Of a stretch of DNA of 23,970 nucleotides, positions 1 through 8,802 are shown one piece after another. Each line of letters opens with the position of its first letter. Position 1 is the first letter of the stretch. This DNA comes from a virus: positions 1-23,970 of the IMG/VR virus record IMGVR_UViG_3300010299_002864; one strand, given 5' to 3'. A program made the translations under genes and the position numbers. The notes beneath the pieces are model-generated. The model made no database searches. It saw nothing but the letters and a program-made list of their open reading frames with translations, and was not told the origin of the DNA.

Positions 1-3000
1 ATCAAGAATAACAACACTACTTAAGTAAGTTGCAGCTGTAGGATCATTTACTAGAGAATTGACTCTTGCATCTGTTGCATAATTTGTAACCTTAGAGTTA
101 ATTCTATTTGCGATGGTGATAAGATTTACTCTATCCAAGTCAATAACTGGAGAAACTTTTTCATCATCAGTGCTCATTGTAAATTCCATTGTAAATGACT
201 TCTTGCCTGGGAAGTCCTGAAGATAAGTCTCTTCATTTATTTGAGAAGCAATAATTCTTGGAGAATCGAATTCGGTGTTATCATTTAATGAAATGTCCAC
301 AAAACCCTGATCTATAAATGAAGTTAAGTTAGAATCTGGTGAAGATCCGCTGAAGGTCCTCACCTTTGCAGAAATTGAAGTTTGTTGTGGCAACATTGTT
401 GCAATATTTGGTCTAATGACACTGAAAGGTATATTTTGGGTGGCTTTTGGTCCTTTTGGAGAACCAGTCAAAGGAACTGTGTCATATGATCCACAAGACT
501 TATTAGAGTTGAAATAGAGAGCTGGATATCCTGCACCATTTCCAGGAGTTCTATCAATTCCCCTACCACTAGTGGAACCCATGTCCACTTTTAGATAATA
601 GTAATCAAGATCTGCTGGATAGGTTACCAAATCGGTATCTGCAAAACTATGAGTTTTGTTTATTCTTCTTAAAGATACTCCATTTAATTCATATTTGAAT
701 ACCGAAGCTTCAAGTTCATAACTTCCAGAAACTGTGTTATCAATGTTTCTGGTTATTCCGGTCAAACTATTGGTTGATGTTACAATACCAGTATACTTTA
801 TTACTTCATTTTCAATCAAAATATATCCTGGGTTTACCGCAGAAACAGTAACATTCTCAAAACTTGTGAAAATTCCAACATTACTTACAACAATACTTTG
901 CGTAGATGTAGAATTATATGTTGACTTGAGAGTTTGTGGTTTTTGATCTGGTTCTATGCCAGTTAACGTAACTTTATCGACCAAAGAATACATTCCATGG
1001 TTGTTATGACTTACTTTAAAGTGTAGACCATCAGAAAGTGATGTTATAGTATTTACAGTTGCACCCGTGAGAAGTGAGGTTCCTCCAGTACCAACATAGA
1101 ACAGACTATCTGTACTATTTTGAGTTAGAGTTCCTTGAACTCTATCAACTAACAATGAGTTAAATGATGAAATGACACCAACATTATTTGGAATACTAAG
1201 AATTAAATTAGTACCAAGATTGTCAGTTTGGGCATAGTCAACTTCAAGAGCGTCTCCATATGCATAACCAGTACCACCGATAGAAACAGTTGCTGCGATT
1301 GCAACGCCATTATCAACACTTAAATTCACTTTAGCGCCAAAACCATTACCTGTTATGGAAACAACATCTACATTGGAATAAGTTTTAAATGCAGAGGTAA
1401 ATCCAATACCAGGACCTGTTACAGATAATGTACTTCCAATTCCAATAGCACCAACAACACTTCTCAGATTAGATCTGAATACAGAGTTGTTACTTTGGAA
1501 TACTGGACTTCCAGGAGTCAATCCACTAACTTCAGATGAACTTAGACTCTTAGCCAAACCAACGAGGACAGACTTAGAAATTGTATCTAATGGATTTGCT
1601 CTTAAAGTTACAATTTGATTATTACCAACATCCAATTTTGGATTATAGAATCTTACAGTTGAGGCTTCTGTGACAAAATTAGCTCTATAGAGAGTTAATT
1701 TCAAATCTTCCAACTGGCTAGGATCCCATGTTGCACCATTTTGTGATTTGAAAAGAGAACCTAGTAACGGTTGTTGAGACACAACTACTTTCTGGGATTC
1801 TGGTAGATCCAAAGTAGTTACATCTTCTTCACCCATTCTCGATACCCACACTTTATATTCATTTGATGCAGAAAGAAGGACTACACAATATGAATTTCCA
1901 GTTTCAAGATATACTGGAGATGGGAAAGTAAATGTTGTTGGAACCTTGCCGTCATCTGATAGTTTTACTTGACTTGGGTCTAAGATCACTTCACCAAATG
2001 GGATAATGGTTGTAGTTGGCAAACCAGTTTGCATTGTTCTGATTTGCATCGTGACAGGCAAATCATTAGTATCTTTTGCTTGGAAGAATACATCACACTT
2101 GGTTATGAATACACCGTTTTCATCTGGAACTTCAAAAGATTGTGCAAGTGGATCAACCCATCTTGTTTGAGTTACAGTACGATTTGAGAATGAAGTTCCG
2201 GCCTGAAGTGTTGTTTTCTTTGACGTTAGAGTTCTCTCTTCAGAGTGATTCAATCTTTCAACATTTGCATTTCTAGTTCTTAAAGTAACTTCTTCTGTGT
2301 TGTTTAATGTTCCAGAAGATGTAAACTTAGCATCAGCAGTACTATCCGTGGAACCAACAATAGTGCTGTTAGTTGAACTAGTTGTAAGAACAAATGTCTT
2401 AGTTCCGGTTTCAAAGGATGGAGTAGATTGTAGTTTGGAATCTGGGATAAAGAGAGATCCAATTAAAGTACCAGAAGAATCTGTAATAAGTCTCAGATCT
2501 TTTACTTTCGCAATTGCTTTAGAACTTTCTCCCTTAAGTTGCATATTCTTAACAATATGTCCGTAATAACCAGAAGCAGATTGCAATTCCAAAGCAGCAG
2601 TATCAACATTCAGTATGCTAGATGTTGTTGAATATGAAGACGGAATTGTTTGATTTGGTTTATATGGATTTTGTGTGTAAACCTGATCAGCATTATTATA
2701 TGGACCATACTTGTGGTTTGGTGAAGCCAATCTAAACCTAATAGAAGTTGTGCCAACAGTACCCGTGACAGTTTCCCCAACAACGAAAGTACCACTCTTC
2801 ATTTCAATTTCAATGAGTTTTGGAACGACATACTTAAGCATGTCAACGTCATCGAAAAATGCGTATAGTTGTGTTTTTGGTTTCAGTCTTCTTGCTATGA
2901 ATTCAATATTTCTAGATCTCATAACGTGAATAACTTCAGTCGATACCACAAATGTTCCCAGGTTTACAGTATCAAATCTTTCAGATACCTTATATTGAAT

Positions 3001-6000
3001 ACCCTGTCTAGCTTGTTTTGTGGTAGTTAAAGTAGTTACGTTTGTAAAATTAGTATACTGGTCTTGGAAAGTCGTTCTTGTTGTTTCAGGAACGCCTCTT
3101 CCTTTTTGGAAACTACCTCTACTGGTGCTTCTACCGATTACTCGTGAACCAACATGGATTCTTCCCATGTTTTGTCTGGCAACGACTTTTGTTCCAGTCC
3201 ATGTTGTTTCCCATGCACCCCAGTCAATAGGAGATAGTCCAGTATTGGTGTCAACTCCTAATTGTTGGATAGTAGTTTCATAGTTTCCTTCTTGATCTAC
3301 AGTTTTTTTAGTTCCTTTTGTTTCGATCCAAGTATCTGTAGCGGGATTAAGTTCAATCGCGCCAATCCAGTTTACAACAGCAAATGGGTTGACATTTTCA
3401 ATTCTAGTTGCAAAAGTATTCTTGAGGAATTCTACATGCGAATATTTCAAACAAACAATATCACCAACTTTAACAGTATTTGGATTACCCAAATCTTTAA
3501 CAAATCTCAAGTCTGCATCTGGATTTGAAGAATTAGAAGCACCAATAACAGCTTCTGATCCGAGAAGGAGATCTATAGAAGTAGTATAGTGTTGTGGTCT
3601 AAGTAAACCATCTGTGGTGTCAATACTGCACTTATGTTGTGGATCTCCAAGAGCTCCAGTCTGAACAGACTTAAAGTTATCTACTAAGAAACCACACTTG
3701 AATCTATCAAGTTGAGTTTGGGAATCTCTTACTTTCAAGTTCTTAGTATCTGTTTCTAAGAGAGACAATGAAGTATAGTATTCTACATTTCTCAGTCTAT
3801 CTTCCAGTCTCGCTATATCTTGCATTCTATAACGTTTATGTGGAGATAATTGTACAGTTACATCACCTACGTTATAAACATAGGGTCTCATAGTAATTGT
3901 AGCAACTTCTAGAGAATTTTCAACACCGGGTGGTTCAACTGGTTTTAAAGATGGAACACCTTTAGATACAAAAAATTCTCCATATCTGTTAAGGTATAAC
4001 TTATCCGTTCTTGCAAGATAGTAGTCATAGGATAAGAATAAATCCTTATCTTTAGCGAAGTTATATGGAGTTGAGTTTGTTGATGGTAGGAATTGTCTTG
4101 AATTGAATTCAAAAGGAGAATATGGAGTTACTGAACTATCATATGGAGTAACTCTAGGTCTAAGGTCAATAATATCACTTCCCCTAAAAGATCCAATTTG
4201 GGGGAGATCTGTTGAATATCTATCAGCATCATAAGAGTTGACGGTTACAAAATCTCCATCATCATTGGGATCAATATAATAATGGTTGTACACTACTTTC
4301 AATCTTCTTGAAGGTGCAGTTACTCCCGATTTTCTTCTTATAGATGAGAAATCTGCAATTTCTTCTGTCTGACCATTTTCGAAAATAAAGTCTCCAATTA
4401 TATTTCTGTCTCCTTCTATAAGAAGACTTATTTCTGCACTAATATTTGATTCATACAGAAGAATTTTTTCTCCTGCTTGGAAAGTATTTTCATTTGTATA
4501 TACGAATTCTATTTCATTAGTTCCATTAGTTGCAACGAACATTCCCATTGCATTACTTGTCTGACCATAAACAATCTCACCTTTGATTGCATTCAAAATG
4601 TTTGCATTCAAGTCAATGAGTTCTAATTTTGGTAGATCTGCATCATTTTCATCCGAGGATTCAAAAATTCCCGCAACAAAAACTACATCAGGAACATTCA
4701 AAGATATTTTTTCATCCTGAACTCTAGTTCCGTAATAAGGTCCATATGTTAGTCCATCGGAAAGGGTGGTGCTTCCAACTCCGGATGAATTTGAACTAGA
4801 ATTTACAATATTTAAAACAGAACATCTATTATAAATTTTCTTTCTAGGTTTTAATCTTCTCTTTTTAAGAGTAACAGTTAAAGTTGCAGGCCCATTCTGA
4901 CTCAAATTGGTCAGAGTTATAGTTCTCGCTGCACTAATAGTAACTTGGCCAGAAGTTAAAGTCTCAATAGTTCCATCATCAAAAACTAGGTTATAATCTT
5001 CTTCGTCAAATTGTTCTAGTGAAAGATTGGTATCACTTTCTAAAGTGGCAGTCAATCCATTTGAAGCAATTGTTACTGGATAAGATTTTCTAAAAACGAT
5101 TTCACCTTCAGATACATCCATATTGGCAATATTGGAATGTTCCAAATCCGCGAAGAAATATGCCTCTCTAGTGTTGACCAAAACAGAGATGCCTTTTACC
5201 AAATCACTAGTTTCCACTTCACTAGTTGGCAAACTACCAATAGAGACTCCAGCAACATTTGTAGTGGCTTGAAGTTTTATGGTTTTTCCAGCAGCATTTA
5301 CTTCGGTAACTCTATTATAAGTTGGTAAAGTTTCACCTTTTTTAGTATAGACAAAAATATCACCCGTATTAATTCCAACTCCGAAAGTAGAAACTGATGT
5401 AGTTACTGTACTTATACCACCAGAATTAGCCGAAATAGTGTACTCTGAGTTCTGCGGTCCAAGTGGAACTGCTTGGTTGATTATTGTATCAGAAGTAAAG
5501 GATGTAGTAGCTCCGACATACCCAACAACTTGTCGAACATCACCGAGAGTCCAATCTCTAATATTGGTAATAGTTCTAGAAACATCTTCACCATCAATCT
5601 GCAATTGTTCTCCGATAGTAAACTCACCAGAAGCTTGATAGAGTACTATTTGACTACTGTTGTTTACATCGGAAACCAAAAATCCAGATGCAGAACTATT
5701 CTTACCTTCAACATAAGCAGGTACAGTTAAAGATATTGATGTATTTAATTGCAAATAAGTATATGTTTGCAAGTCAAAAGCGGAGGCTTCAAAAATAGTC
5801 TCAGGACCTTGATATTCTGCATTTTTTAATTTCAGATCATATACCCTACCTATTCCAATGGGAATTCCAGCAGCAACACCAGGAGTTACAGTTCTTTCTG
5901 AATATAAAGTTACCTGACTACTGACACCATATCCAACGGGGAGTGTTCCATAGACATTATCAACTTCAACTTGATTTCCAAGACTAAATGGAACTGTTAT

Positions 6001-7167
6001 GTCCTTGACGCTTTCGGTTGTTCTTGGTTTCTCCAAATCTGCGTTTACAGTTATAAGAGTCTCTACTTCATATCCCCTCACATAAGCCTTTCCTGGAGAT
6101 ATTTGTAGTGCTAGTAGATCATCTGATGGAGTATTTCCTTGTTTTGTTAATTGACCTACGTTATAAACACCATTATTTCCAATCTTATTGTTTAAAGATT
6201 CTTTAGCAATTACACTGAATGGTTTTACATAGTAATCTCCAGACTCTTCGTTGGTTCTTCTGGCCAACTCATCTGTAATAAGTTTGGGAGCATCTTCTTT
6301 TTTTGGAACTTTTTTAATAATTCCATTTTCAATTCTAACCAACTCAACAAAATTCTCATCATTAAAGTCATCTAGTGATTTTTTAATGAGAGTGGCCGTA
6401 ATTCTTAATCTGTCTGCACCAGGAGCAGCAAAGTTTGAAAATCCTCTTGCATTATCAAATAAGTCTTGATTTGATTGAGATGGTACAGCAATGTCCTCGA
6501 AAATAGATAGGCCAACCCTATAGTTTGGGACATTGGTATATTGATCTAATATTACTGCCTGAGGAAAGACATCTACGAAAAATCCTCTTATAAAATATAC
6601 ACCTTCTTCAATTTTGATCGCAGATCCAGTAGCAACTGAACCTTCAATGATTGTAGTAGCAAATGAAGATTCAGTTCTAATAACACCTAAACCATAATCA
6701 ACATTATCCAAAACGATAAGATTTTCACCATCCACAAATGTACTTGTAGAAAAATCATCTTCACTTGAACTTTGATATTTTATGTATAGAGTATAATTAT
6801 CTCTTTCCGACTCATCGCTAGTGATATATCTTTCAACTTTGGCAAAAACTCCACTCGTCTCGCCTTTAATTCTCTTCCCTACCAAATATTCAATATATGT
6901 AGATACTGGAATTCCCAAGTGAGTTGGGTCAATCTGAACACATGTGTACTCAGAATCATAAGCAGTATTTCCTGGAATTACTACTTGACCCTCTTTGAAA
7001 AAGTGTTTGCCAAATTTTTCAACTTGATTTTGAAGAATTGACTGTAGTGTTGTCAGTTCTCTAGCTTGGATTGGAGTTCCTGGCTTAAATAAGACTCGTT
7101 GATAATTTCTAGTTACATCAAAATCGTCAAAATATGGGGATGTGTTTAGATTTGTATTTTGTGCCAT
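1..7167 (-). CDS. DUF4815-type virion structural protein, 3' end beyond window
   Basis: Partial gene: it begins with ATG at 7167 and reads open to base 1, giving at least 2389 residues with no stop. The start MAQNTNLNTSPYFDDFD, followed by VLFKPGTPIQARELTTLQS (residues 20-40), is the N-terminus I associate with DUF4815 phage structural proteins. Other landmarks are DIIDLRPRV (about 995), a charged helix with RMQDIARLEDRLRNVEYY (about 1110-1135), MRSRNIEFIARRLKPKTQLY (1416 on), and a conserved-looking block from WVDPLAQSF (1670) to SRMGEEDVT (about 1783). GGTGY-type hairpins lie near residue 2000. No signal peptide or membrane segment is seen. It starts six bases after the gp8 stop, so it is probably co-transcribed and made late. 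Position after gp8 suggests a baseplate periphery or fibre-attachment role, perhaps in the gp9/gp10 slot; that is inference. The block near the left edge (PGKKSFTMEFTMS, NYATDARVN) resembles the C-terminal part of relatives, so probably only a small part is missing. Family call is from memory of motifs. Confidence 0.82.
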   Translation of the reverse strand, partial: MAQNTNLNTSPYFDDFDVTRNYQRVLFKPGTPIQARELTTLQSILQNQVEKFGKHFFKEGQVVIPGNTAYDSEYTCVQIDPTHLGIPVSTYIEYLVGKRIKGETSGVFAKVERYITSDESERDNYTLYIKYQSSSEDDFSTSTFVDGENLIVLDNVDYGLGVIRTESSFATTIIEGSVATGSAIKIEEGVYFIRGFFVDVFPQAVILDQYTNVPNYRVGLSIFEDIAVPSQSNQDLFDNARGFSNFAAPGADRLRITATLIKKSLDDFNDENFVELVRIENGIIKKVPKKEDAPKLITDELARRTNEESGDYYVKPFSVIAKESLNNKIGNNGVYNVGQLTKQGNTPSDDLLALQISPGKAYVRGYEVETLITVNADLEKPRTTESVKDITVPFSLGNQVEVDNVYGTLPVGYGVSSQVTLYSERTVTPGVAAGIPIGIGRVYDLKLKNAEYQGPETIFEASAFDLQTYTYLQLNTSISLTVPAYVEGKNSSASGFLVSDVNNSSQIVLYQASGEFTIGEQLQIDGEDVSRTITNIRDWTLGDVRQVVGYVGATTSFTSDTIINQAVPLGPQNSEYTISANSGGISTVTTSVSTFGVGINTGDIFVYTKKGETLPTYNRVTEVNAAGKTIKLQATTNVAGVSIGSLPTSEVETSDLVKGISVLVNTREAYFFADLEHSNIANMDVSEGEIVFRKSYPVTIASNGLTATLESDTNLSLEQFDEEDYNLVFDDGTIETLTSGQVTISAARTITLTNLSQNGPATLTVTLKKRRLKPRKKIYNRCSVLNIVNSSSNSSGVGSTTLSDGLTYGPYYGTRVQDEKISLNVPDVVFVAGIFESSDENDADLPKLELIDLNANILNAIKGEIVYGQTSNAMGMFVATNGTNEIEFVYTNENTFQAGEKILLYESNISAEISLLIEGDRNIIGDFIFENGQTEEIADFSSIRRKSGVTAPSRRLKVVYNHYYIDPNDDGDFVTVNSYDADRYSTDLPQIGSFRGSDIIDLRPRVTPYDSSVTPYSPFEFNSRQFLPSTNSTPYNFAKDKDLFLSYDYYLARTDKLYLNRYGEFFVSKGVPSLKPVEPPGVENSLEVATITMRPYVYNVGDVTVQLSPHKRYRMQDIARLEDRLRNVEYYTSLSLLETDTKNLKVRDSQTQLDRFKCGFLVDNFKSVQTGALGDPQHKCSIDTTDGLLRPQHYTTSIDLLLGSEAVIGASNSSNPDADLRFVKDLGNPNTVKVGDIVCLKYSHVEFLKNTFATRIENVNPFAVVNWIGAIELNPATDTWIETKGTKKTVDQEGNYETTIQQLGVDTNTGLSPIDWGAWETTWTGTKVVARQNMGRIHVGSRVIGRSTSRGSFQKGRGVPETTRTTFQDQYTNFTNVTTLTTTKQARQGIQYKVSERFDTVNLGTFVVSTEVIHVMRSRNIEFIARRLKPKTQLYAFFDDVDMLKYVVPKLIEIEMKSGTFVVGETVTGTVGTTSIRFRLASPNHKYGPYNNADQVYTQNPYKPNQTIPSSYSTTSSILNVDTAALELQSASGYYGHIVKNMQLKGESSKAIAKVKDLRLITDSSGTLIGSLFIPDSKLQSTPSFETGTKTFVLTTSSTNSTIVGSTDSTADAKFTSSGTLNNTEEVTLRTRNANVERLNHSEERTLTSKKTTLQAGTSFSNRTVTQTRWVDPLAQSFEVPDENGVFITKCDVFFQAKDTNDLPVTMQIRTMQTGLPTTTIIPFGEVILDPSQVKLSDDGKVPTTFTFPSPVYLETGNSYCVVLLSASNEYKVWVSRMGEEDVTTLDLPESQKVVVSQQPLLGSLFKSQNGATWDPSQLEDLKLTLYRANFVTEASTVRFYNPKLDVGNNQIVTLRANPLDTISKSVLVGLAKSLSSSEVSGLTPGSPVFQSNNSVFRSNLRSVVGAIGIGSTLSVTGPGIGFTSAFKTYSNVDVVSITGNGFGAKVNLSVDNGVAIAATVSIGGTGYAYGDALEVDYAQTDNLGTNLILSIPNNVGVISSFNSLLVDRVQGTLTQNSTDSLFYVGTGGTSLLTGATVNTITSLSDGLHFKVSHNNHGMYSLVDKVTLTGIEPDQKPQTLKSTYNSTSTQSIVVSNVGIFTSFENVTVSAVNPGYILIENEVIKYTGIVTSTNSLTGITRNIDNTVSGSYELEASVFKYELNGVSLRRINKTHSFADTDLVTYPADLDYYYLKVDMGSTSGRGIDRTPGNGAGYPALYFNSNKSCGSYDTVPLTGSPKGPKATQNIPFSVIRPNIATMLPQQTSISAKVRTFSGSSPDSNLTSFIDQGFVDISLNDNTEFDSPRIIASQINEETYLQDFPGKKSFTMEFTMSTDDEKVSPVIDLDRVNLITIANRINSKVTNYATDARVNSLVNDPTAATYLSSVVILD

Positions 7168-7173
7168 TTTTAT

Positions 7174-8769
7174 TTAAAACTCCAATACAATTTTAATGTC
7201 TTCCTTTTGGTTGGCAGATCTCGGAATAGGTTGTCTATTATCCAAGTAAATAACATCCCCAGATTTTTTGTTATACTCAGCAGTAGAAATTCCAGATACG
7301 AAATCTTGACCTAACTGGTATATTCTATTATTTATTGTGGTAGTTACACCACTAAATCCAGAATTAATTTGCAAAGTTGGTCCAACAATAGATGAACAAT
7401 TGATGGTCAATCCATATCCAACGTCTGGAGTTGCAGTAAAAGGAATAATTTTAAATCCAGTTTCACTTGAAGCCAGTCCTGTTGGTTGATAGTACTTTAA
7501 TACTCCGGTTATTGGATCCCAGGATGCAACATATCCAATCGCAGTAGACCCCAAACCAACGGTTTGTTTGATAACCGAATCAACACCATAAGTTGTGTTT
7601 GTTGTAACACCGGCCAGTTTCAATGCATTTAATCCACTAACAACCGAAGCATCTAAAACTTGAACATCACTACCAACAATAGTAGGATTCTTCAATATTC
7701 CCACTCTAGCAAAATCATTACCTAAAATAATATCAGGATTGCTCTCCAAAGTTTCATATCTTGAATATAAGAGGACTCTGTATGCACCAAGTTCTCTATA
7801 AACGTCATATCCATGTCCACCTTTTGGTGGAATAATAACGTTAAATGATGATATGGACGTTGTACCAATTCCAGTATTACTCAACTGACTTAGTGGACCA
7901 TTAATTTCCGACCCTGGAGCTCCAGGATAGAATTGTATGGTTCCATAAGTATATCCTTTACCACCGTCCGTAACAAAAATTTCAGATACTTTACCAAAAG
8001 AATCGATCGTAATAGTAGCTTTTCCACCAGATCCATCTCCCAAAATTGGAACATTTGAAAAAGACGTAGAGATTGGCTGATAATTTGCACCTCTATTATT
8101 AACCAAAACGACTTCTATTTTCCCATCAACCGCATTATTTTTTGTTGCGATTGACTCTCCAGATTCCCCCCAACTATCTGGAACTGGAATGTACTCAATA
8201 GAGTCAAATTTTACAATCTCTGATGGTTTAATAGTATAAAGATATTTCCAAATATATCCGTCACCACTTGCACCCGCAGCTCTTGCCTCTAGATCAATAA
8301 ATGTAGGTTGGTCGAAAGATGGTCTTCCTTTAGGATTTTCTGGGTCAGTTCCATTCTGCAGACAAACATAAACTCTCAAGTCCTCGTTTATGACATAATA
8401 ATTTGCTTCATAAAGTCCAGTCTGAGAAGTAACTGGAGTTACATTAAAAACATTATAGTCATGTCTATACATTTCATAAGTATTTCCAGCCACCCAATTT
8501 ACCTTTCTAACCAGTCTCCGTACATCTTGATTTGTTATCTGTTTCAAAGATATAATACTTTCTTTAACTTGGTACTCTTCCCTAAATCCATCAACAGGAG
8601 ATGGAGTATTGGAAGACCAAGTTGGAGATCCACCAGCAGCCGAATCGTTGCTATTCGGAAGTCCGATGAAAGTATAATATTTGTTTGAAGTGTCACCTAC
8701 GCCAGAAACACTTTTGACAAAGTTTTCTGCATTCAGAATTCTGAATTGATCCGATATTATAGCGGGCAT
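7174..8769 (-). CDS. gp8: baseplate wedge subunit gp8
   Basis: T4-like gp8, which in T4 binds gp7 and gp10 as part of the wedge. Three stretches match T4 gp8 as I recall it. The N-terminal part has an aromatic YTFIGLPN strand, then PTWSSN (49-54) and RKVNW (88-92). The middle has VYVCLQNG (133-140), GDGYIWKYLYTIKP (169-182) and EYIPVP (192-197); T4 has GDGYVWEYLFEIPP and EYIVVP. The C-terminus GDVIYLDNRQPIPRSANQ (504-521), ending KEDIKIVLEF, parallels T4 GEMIYMENRPPI and EEINILFTF. Length is 531 residues against 334 in T4. The extra sequence seems to sit in two insertions: about 215-300, with GGKGY-type beta repeats, and about 370-490, with no recognised domain. The ATG at 8769 is the first in frame, 33 bases after the gp7-position stop, and no strong Shine-Dalgarno is present. 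An ACTAAATA box lies just upstream. Confidence 0.93.
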   Translation of the reverse strand: MPAIISDQFRILNAENFVKSVSGVGDTSNKYYTFIGLPNSNDSAAGGSPTWSSNTPSPVDGFREEYQVKESIISLKQITNQDVRRLVRKVNWVAGNTYEMYRHDYNVFNVTPVTSQTGLYEANYYVINEDLRVYVCLQNGTDPENPKGRPSFDQPTFIDLEARAAGASGDGYIWKYLYTIKPSEIVKFDSIEYIPVPDSWGESGESIATKNNAVDGKIEVVLVNNRGANYQPISTSFSNVPILGDGSGGKATITIDSFGKVSEIFVTDGGKGYTYGTIQFYPGAPGSEINGPLSQLSNTGIGTTSISSFNVIIPPKGGHGYDVYRELGAYRVLLYSRYETLESNPDIILGNDFARVGILKNPTIVGSDVQVLDASVVSGLNALKLAGVTTNTTYGVDSVIKQTVGLGSTAIGYVASWDPITGVLKYYQPTGLASSETGFKIIPFTATPDVGYGLTINCSSIVGPTLQINSGFSGVTTTINNRIYQLGQDFVSGISTAEYNKKSGDVIYLDNRQPIPRSANQKEDIKIVLEF

Positions 8770-8788
8770 TGTTAACTATACTTTTTTT

Positions 8789-8796
8789 TATTTAGT
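8789..8796 (-). promoter_or_regulatory. candidate T4-type late promoter box upstream of gp8
   Basis: The minus strand reads ACTAAATA in the 33-base gap between the gp7-position stop and the gp8 start. T4 late promoters consist of a TATAAATA box at about -10, recognised by the gp55 late sigma factor, and cyanophages use similar boxes. Placing the box at -13 to -6 puts the transcription start near 8783 and leaves a leader of about 14 bases before the gp8 ATG. An A8 run follows the box. The gap is AT-rich, so a chance match is possible. Confidence 0.45.
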
Positions 8797-8802
8797 CACC
8801 TT

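Noticed and set aside
7171-7178. TTTAAATA box before the DUF4815 gene as a second late promoter
   Set aside because: It lies only three bases before the ATG, so transcription would start inside the coding sequence, and it overlaps the gp8 stop.
8308-8688. Plus-strand open frame of 126 residues opposite gp8
   Set aside because: It lies wholly antisense to a well-supported gp8 gene, shows no recognisable domain, and its composition is that of a reverse-complement shadow.
8782-8789. A8 run as a slippery site fusing the giant protein to gp8
   Set aside because: It lies after the giant gene's stop codon and before the gp8 ATG, so ribosomes would not be translating it, and both proteins have sensible ends.
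8770-8802. Rho-independent terminator after the giant gene
   Set aside because: There is a T-run only on the wrong strand and no GC-rich hairpin can be drawn in the gap.
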